A stretch of 10,695 nt of DNA from Paraglomus occultum (lineage: Eukaryota; Glomeromycota; Glomeromycetes; Paraglomerales; Paraglomeraceae), in contig CAJVPJ010001301.1 of assembly GCA_910592205.1 (NCBI GenBank), positions 1-10,695 on the forward strand, in the 5' to 3' direction. Below, in pieces: positions 7,796-10,695 of the stretch. The translations under genes and the position numbers were made by a program. The notes under the pieces were generated by a model, which worked only from the letters and a program-made list of their open reading frames with translations, ran no database searches and was not told the DNA's origin. Each line of letters starts with the position of its first letter. Position 1 is the first letter of the stretch.

Positions 7796-8969
7796 CTAAA
7801 AGTTGATGTAACCTTGATCAAATCCGGGCAGTTCACGGAACCGCTTGTCATGACTAACAGAACATATTATATGTAGGCATTCGTTCTCGATAAAGCTAAG
7901 ATTACAGAGATGAAACGACAGAGCCGATGCGTTCTTGGAGTGATTTTCTTCGCAGATTCTTAAGTTTATTTGTAATATGGCCAAGCGTTGAGTGGTGCAT
8001 TTATGCAAGACCAAAATCATTACGCCATTGGTTACCCTCGAGTACGAAATGTGAAAATCCCACTTACCCCAAGTCGCTTATCATTCATTGTTATCGTAGT
8101 GTGTTGAATGTTAGAAATTCCTTTAAACCATCAAAGTTCTAATTCGTGTTACGAGTTTACTATTTCGGGAATAGACGTGCAAATAGAACAGAATGTGAAA
8201 ACTTCTCATTATGCCGATTAGTCCCTTTCATTTAGCTTATCTCCGAAAGGGGTTGCCATTTTGGCACTCTGTCAATCAAACCCAAGAATGGTTTAATAAT
8301 GTCCAAGTGCGCATAATAACATCGTGTAACCATTTACCACTTTCAGTGCGAATATTTGTGTCCGAGCTAATTGATAAATAAATATCAGAAATATATATGA
8401 ACGTAAATATAAATAATTTCAGGTGTGTCACCTTTACAAAGTAAGAGCTATTCGAAACTTTCTCGCGCAAGTGCATGTGCGTATTAAATCCCATTAATTG
8501 ACAGTGCTTACGAACATACCGTAGCACAGACGTTTCCTTCAAAATGTTACCGATTTCTTGGGATCAACTGGCTCATTTAGTGCAATGAGCGGAATTCATT
8601 AATACGTAATGAATAATGCTTACCCCAAGTCTGTGTTAACATAATAAGTCGTTAAAAGAATACTTAAGTTCGAACATCTTACATCGGTTAATAAATAACG
8701 ATACGCATTCACCAATTGTTGATTTGCGTATGGCTCAATGGATTGATCTGTTTCATTAAGCACTCGGACTATTATTGGCCCTACGTATCACAATTACGTA
8801 GTTCTTCATTGAACCAGACTTTACGGATATTTTGTAAGGCTTTGCGGAGTATGCATACATTTCCATATAAGCAGATTTGTACGATGACGAAATTTCTCAC
8901 ATGGTCACATGTATGCATGACCCCTCTACACTGCAGATTCAATAGTGTGAAGACTAATAATCGTGACAA
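7796..8969 (-). pseudogene. discontinuous open segments, possible decayed gene
   Basis: Open minus-strand pieces follow each other with frame breaks. 8969-8781 ends KALQNIRKVWFNEELRNCDT then TAG. 8787-8623 (YVGPIIVRVLNETDQSIEPY...) ends at a donor-like GGGGTAAGC at 8623. 8563-8276 reads SQEIGNILKETSVLRYVRKH. 8020-7796 ends DKRFRELPGFDQGYINF then a stop. The first two overlap, so one single-base indel near 8787 would join them. Composition looks protein-like, but no motif is recognised, splice phases do not join the second and third pieces, and the plus strand is also open in places. Decayed gene and chance are both possible. Confidence 0.25.
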
Positions 8970-10432
8970 ATTTGCTTAACGACACTGAAACCAAATGGAA
9001 AAGAGCAAGTAACAAATCGATGAGTCAGCATGTCATCGCGAAAGTCAAAAACGCCCGACGATGCCGATGGATGCTGACTAGCACAACATATTAAAAATAG
9101 CGTGCAATATTGGATTAGTAATAAATACAAAACTGTCAGAATCTCTCGAGCAATGCGATCATCCTTGTAGTTAGTATAGTCTTCTGGAATAATAACTTAT
9201 CAAAATACGCTTTATTTTCTGAAATTTGTACTAACCGAACACGAAAACATTAATCCTTCTGCTAAGACAACAGCTCTTGTCCGCCTTTTATTACAATTCG
9301 ACTAGTGTAGACGCGTTATAAATTAGAAGCATTTCGACCTTCCTTAGACCAAAGAATTAAAATTCTGCCTATAGGAAATAACCGGAATCGAATTGTGATC
9401 CATTATTATTCAGTTTAGGTTGGGAATCGATAAAAGATAACAATAGCTGGAGAAGCCAAGCTTCAACTTGCATATGACTATTATCCCAAGGCTAACGTAA
9501 AGACTCTCGCTCTCGACAATAGGTACATTTTTGTTGCAGATGTTTTTTGATCCCGTCTTGGCCGCAAAATATAATTGAATTATCTATGATAATAAGTACG
9601 GGAAAGGACGAAATTTCTGACTGTACCTTTAAAAAATTGTGCATTACCCGGGTTTACGTGCTGTACCGTAAGGACTGCTTATATGATATGGTAGCGTGGC
9701 GCAATACTCAAGCGTAAACGTACTTTTCCAGAATTAAAACGGGTCAATGTTACCATTAATAAGTATTATAAATAGATGTCAAAACGCCAAATTAAATTTT
9801 TTTAAAAAAGACTCAATAATTATATTATTTTTACTTGGATACGGGAAGAGGATTACAATCATATAGGAAGCGGCAAAACGCGTAATTACATGTAAATGTC
9901 AGTTGTAATGGCACGGCTCCTTGTTGGTAAACTCACTTATGCGAAATGTACCAGCAGTTAATGATCAGACAATAATAGTTTTATAGAAACAACTTAGCTA
10001 GTGTGTTAAATTTTGCTTTCCCTAAATAGTACGTCTCATTATTGACCTCATTATCTAAACCATATTTCTACTTCCGAAAAAAACCCTACAATTTATTTTC
10101 TTGGCAAGTATCAACTAGAACACTCTAGTGTTGCTCAAGAGAACGACACACTACTAGAGAAAATTATAACAAGTAAATATTAATATTGACTATATAATAT
10201 ACTGTATATAAACTTAAACAATAAATAGTTTACTTTTACGAACAAATTCTCATTTTGAAGGGCTTTAATAAATATTATTATTCCATTAAAAACATAATAA
10301 TAACATTTATACAGACCGTGTAATGCTGTGCAGAAAACCAAATATTTCAGGTTTAGCTCAATATCTAATCTTAACTGTGAGGAGCTTCTCTTGGTATTGG
10401 ACACCTGCTACTAGGATTTCTGATTCACATAG
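8970..10432. other. AT-rich region without recognisable genes
   Basis: No open segment here has family features. The longest, minus 10404-10180, is low-complexity (Tyr/Phe/Ile-rich) and typical of AT-rich non-coding DNA. One stem-loop near 9023-9079 is listed separately. Confidence 0.5.
9023..9079 (+). repeat. imperfect inverted repeat with 26-nt loop
   Basis: AGTCAGCATGTCATCG (9023-9038) faces CGATGGATGCTGACT (9065-9079). Nine outer and five inner bases pair, with a small bulge between. The arms are GC-richer than their surroundings. It could be a structured RNA, a remnant of a small mobile element, or a protein-binding palindrome; the left arm lies in an AP-1/Gcn4-like TGAGTCA (9021-9027). 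Confidence 0.4.
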
Positions 10433-10485
10433 TTACACTCACCTATAAAAATTATTTCTAAAATAATTTTGAAAGGTGAGTGTAA
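10433..10485. repeat. 53-bp near-perfect palindrome with TA ends, MITE-like
   Basis: Outer arms TTACACTCACCT (10433-10444) and AGGTGAGTGTAA (10474-10485) are exact inverted copies. After a 3-base mismatch on each side, AAAATTATTT (10448-10457) and AAATAATTTT (10461-10470) are also exact, around a CTA loop. TA flanks CACTCACC...GGTGAGTG on both sides, as for Tc1/mariner target duplications. It is short for a MITE and may be two abutting element ends or an extruded hairpin left after excision. Confidence 0.6.
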
Positions 10486-10695
10486 TACAATTTTGTCAAT
10501 AATAAATCTGTATATCATGTTTTCTATTACACAAAATTTTTAGAAAAATTAGTACAAACTCACTTTCGATAAGCCGAAGTTGTCGGGTTGGACTAAAATG
10601 GTCATATTATCAAAAAATTAGCACAAATTTAGACACGCCGAAAAATTTTGCCAGATTTCCGGACGATATACGCGTAATTTTTATATTGCTTTAGC
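10486..10695. mobile_element. putative transposon-terminus DNA, cut by the window edge
   Basis: Two direct repeats, AAAAATTAGTACAAACT (10544-10560) and AAAAATTAGCACAAATT (10613-10629), lie 69 bp apart and match at 15 of 17 bases. GCCGAA follows each (near 10573 and 10637). Base usage changes here: short GC-bearing blocks (GCCGAAGTTGTCGGG, TTTCCGGACGATATACGCG) alternate with A/T runs. Such spaced direct repeats within a terminus are known from IR/DR-type Tc1/mariner elements. No transposase is visible, so the element identity is inference. Confidence 0.4.

Noticed and set aside
8716-8979. Plus-strand open stretch opposite the decayed minus segments
   Set aside because: It is open on both strands; the plus translation is Cys/Trp/His-rich without structure, and the minus translation looks more protein-like.
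10125-10140. Short palindrome AACACTCTAGTGTT
   Set aside because: Six-base arms with a two-base centre are common by chance and nothing nearby supports a role.
10180-10404. Minus-strand 74-codon open stretch
   Set aside because: Composition is dominated by Tyr, Phe, Ile, Leu and Lys, typical of translated AT-rich non-coding DNA; no motif.
1-10695. tRNA, rRNA, CRISPR array, bacterial operon signals
   Set aside because: No A/B box pair, cloverleaf, rRNA core or regularly spaced repeat array was seen; genes carry introns and lie on alternating strands.

Overview
This is a eukaryotic, AT-rich window with three intact intron-containing genes, set in intergenic DNA rich in decayed coding sequence and repeats. 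I read it as fungal. The G-protein alpha subunit and tafazzin have fungal-style sequence, introns are short (72-179 nt) with GT-AG ends and CTAAC-like branch sites, and the left edge holds a broken gene that resembles, from memory, the expanded uncharacterised protein families of Mucoromycota. An arbuscular mycorrhizal (Glomeromycotina) or related genome is my best guess; this is an inference, not a proof.

Layout. 1-1114: a frame-broken gene on the + strand with an E-x-K-like motif reading GEVT, then a 23-bp tandem repeat. 1064-1303 (-): an open segment without a start codon, perhaps another coding relic. 1304-1958: no gene seen. 2002-3166 (+): secreted glutaminyl-peptide cyclotransferase, 3 exons, 336 aa, all zinc and catalytic residues present. 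3167-3508: convergent 3' intergenic region. 3509-5126 (-): heterotrimeric G-protein alpha subunit, 6 exons, 352 aa. 5127-5669: shared divergent promoter region. 5670-7120 (+): tafazzin-type cardiolipin transacylase, 6 exons, 324 aa, including a 19-nt micro-exon that carries the catalytic His. 7121-7795: 3' flank with a microsatellite and a hairpin. 7796-8969 (-): discontinuous open segments that may be a decayed gene. 8970-10432: AT-rich, no gene, one notable inverted repeat. 10433-10695: a 53-bp near-perfect palindrome and internal direct repeats that look like transposon-terminus DNA, cut by the window edge.

The three intact genes do not form an obvious pathway. The cyclotransferase acts in the secretory pathway, the G alpha at the plasma membrane and tafazzin at mitochondrial membranes. 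G alpha and tafazzin are divergent with 543 bp between start codons, so they may share promoter DNA. Two CCAAT boxes lie nearer tafazzin. The exon joins were derived by hand from reading frame, splice consensus and conservation of family motifs. In each gene the joined exon lengths sum to a whole number of codons.
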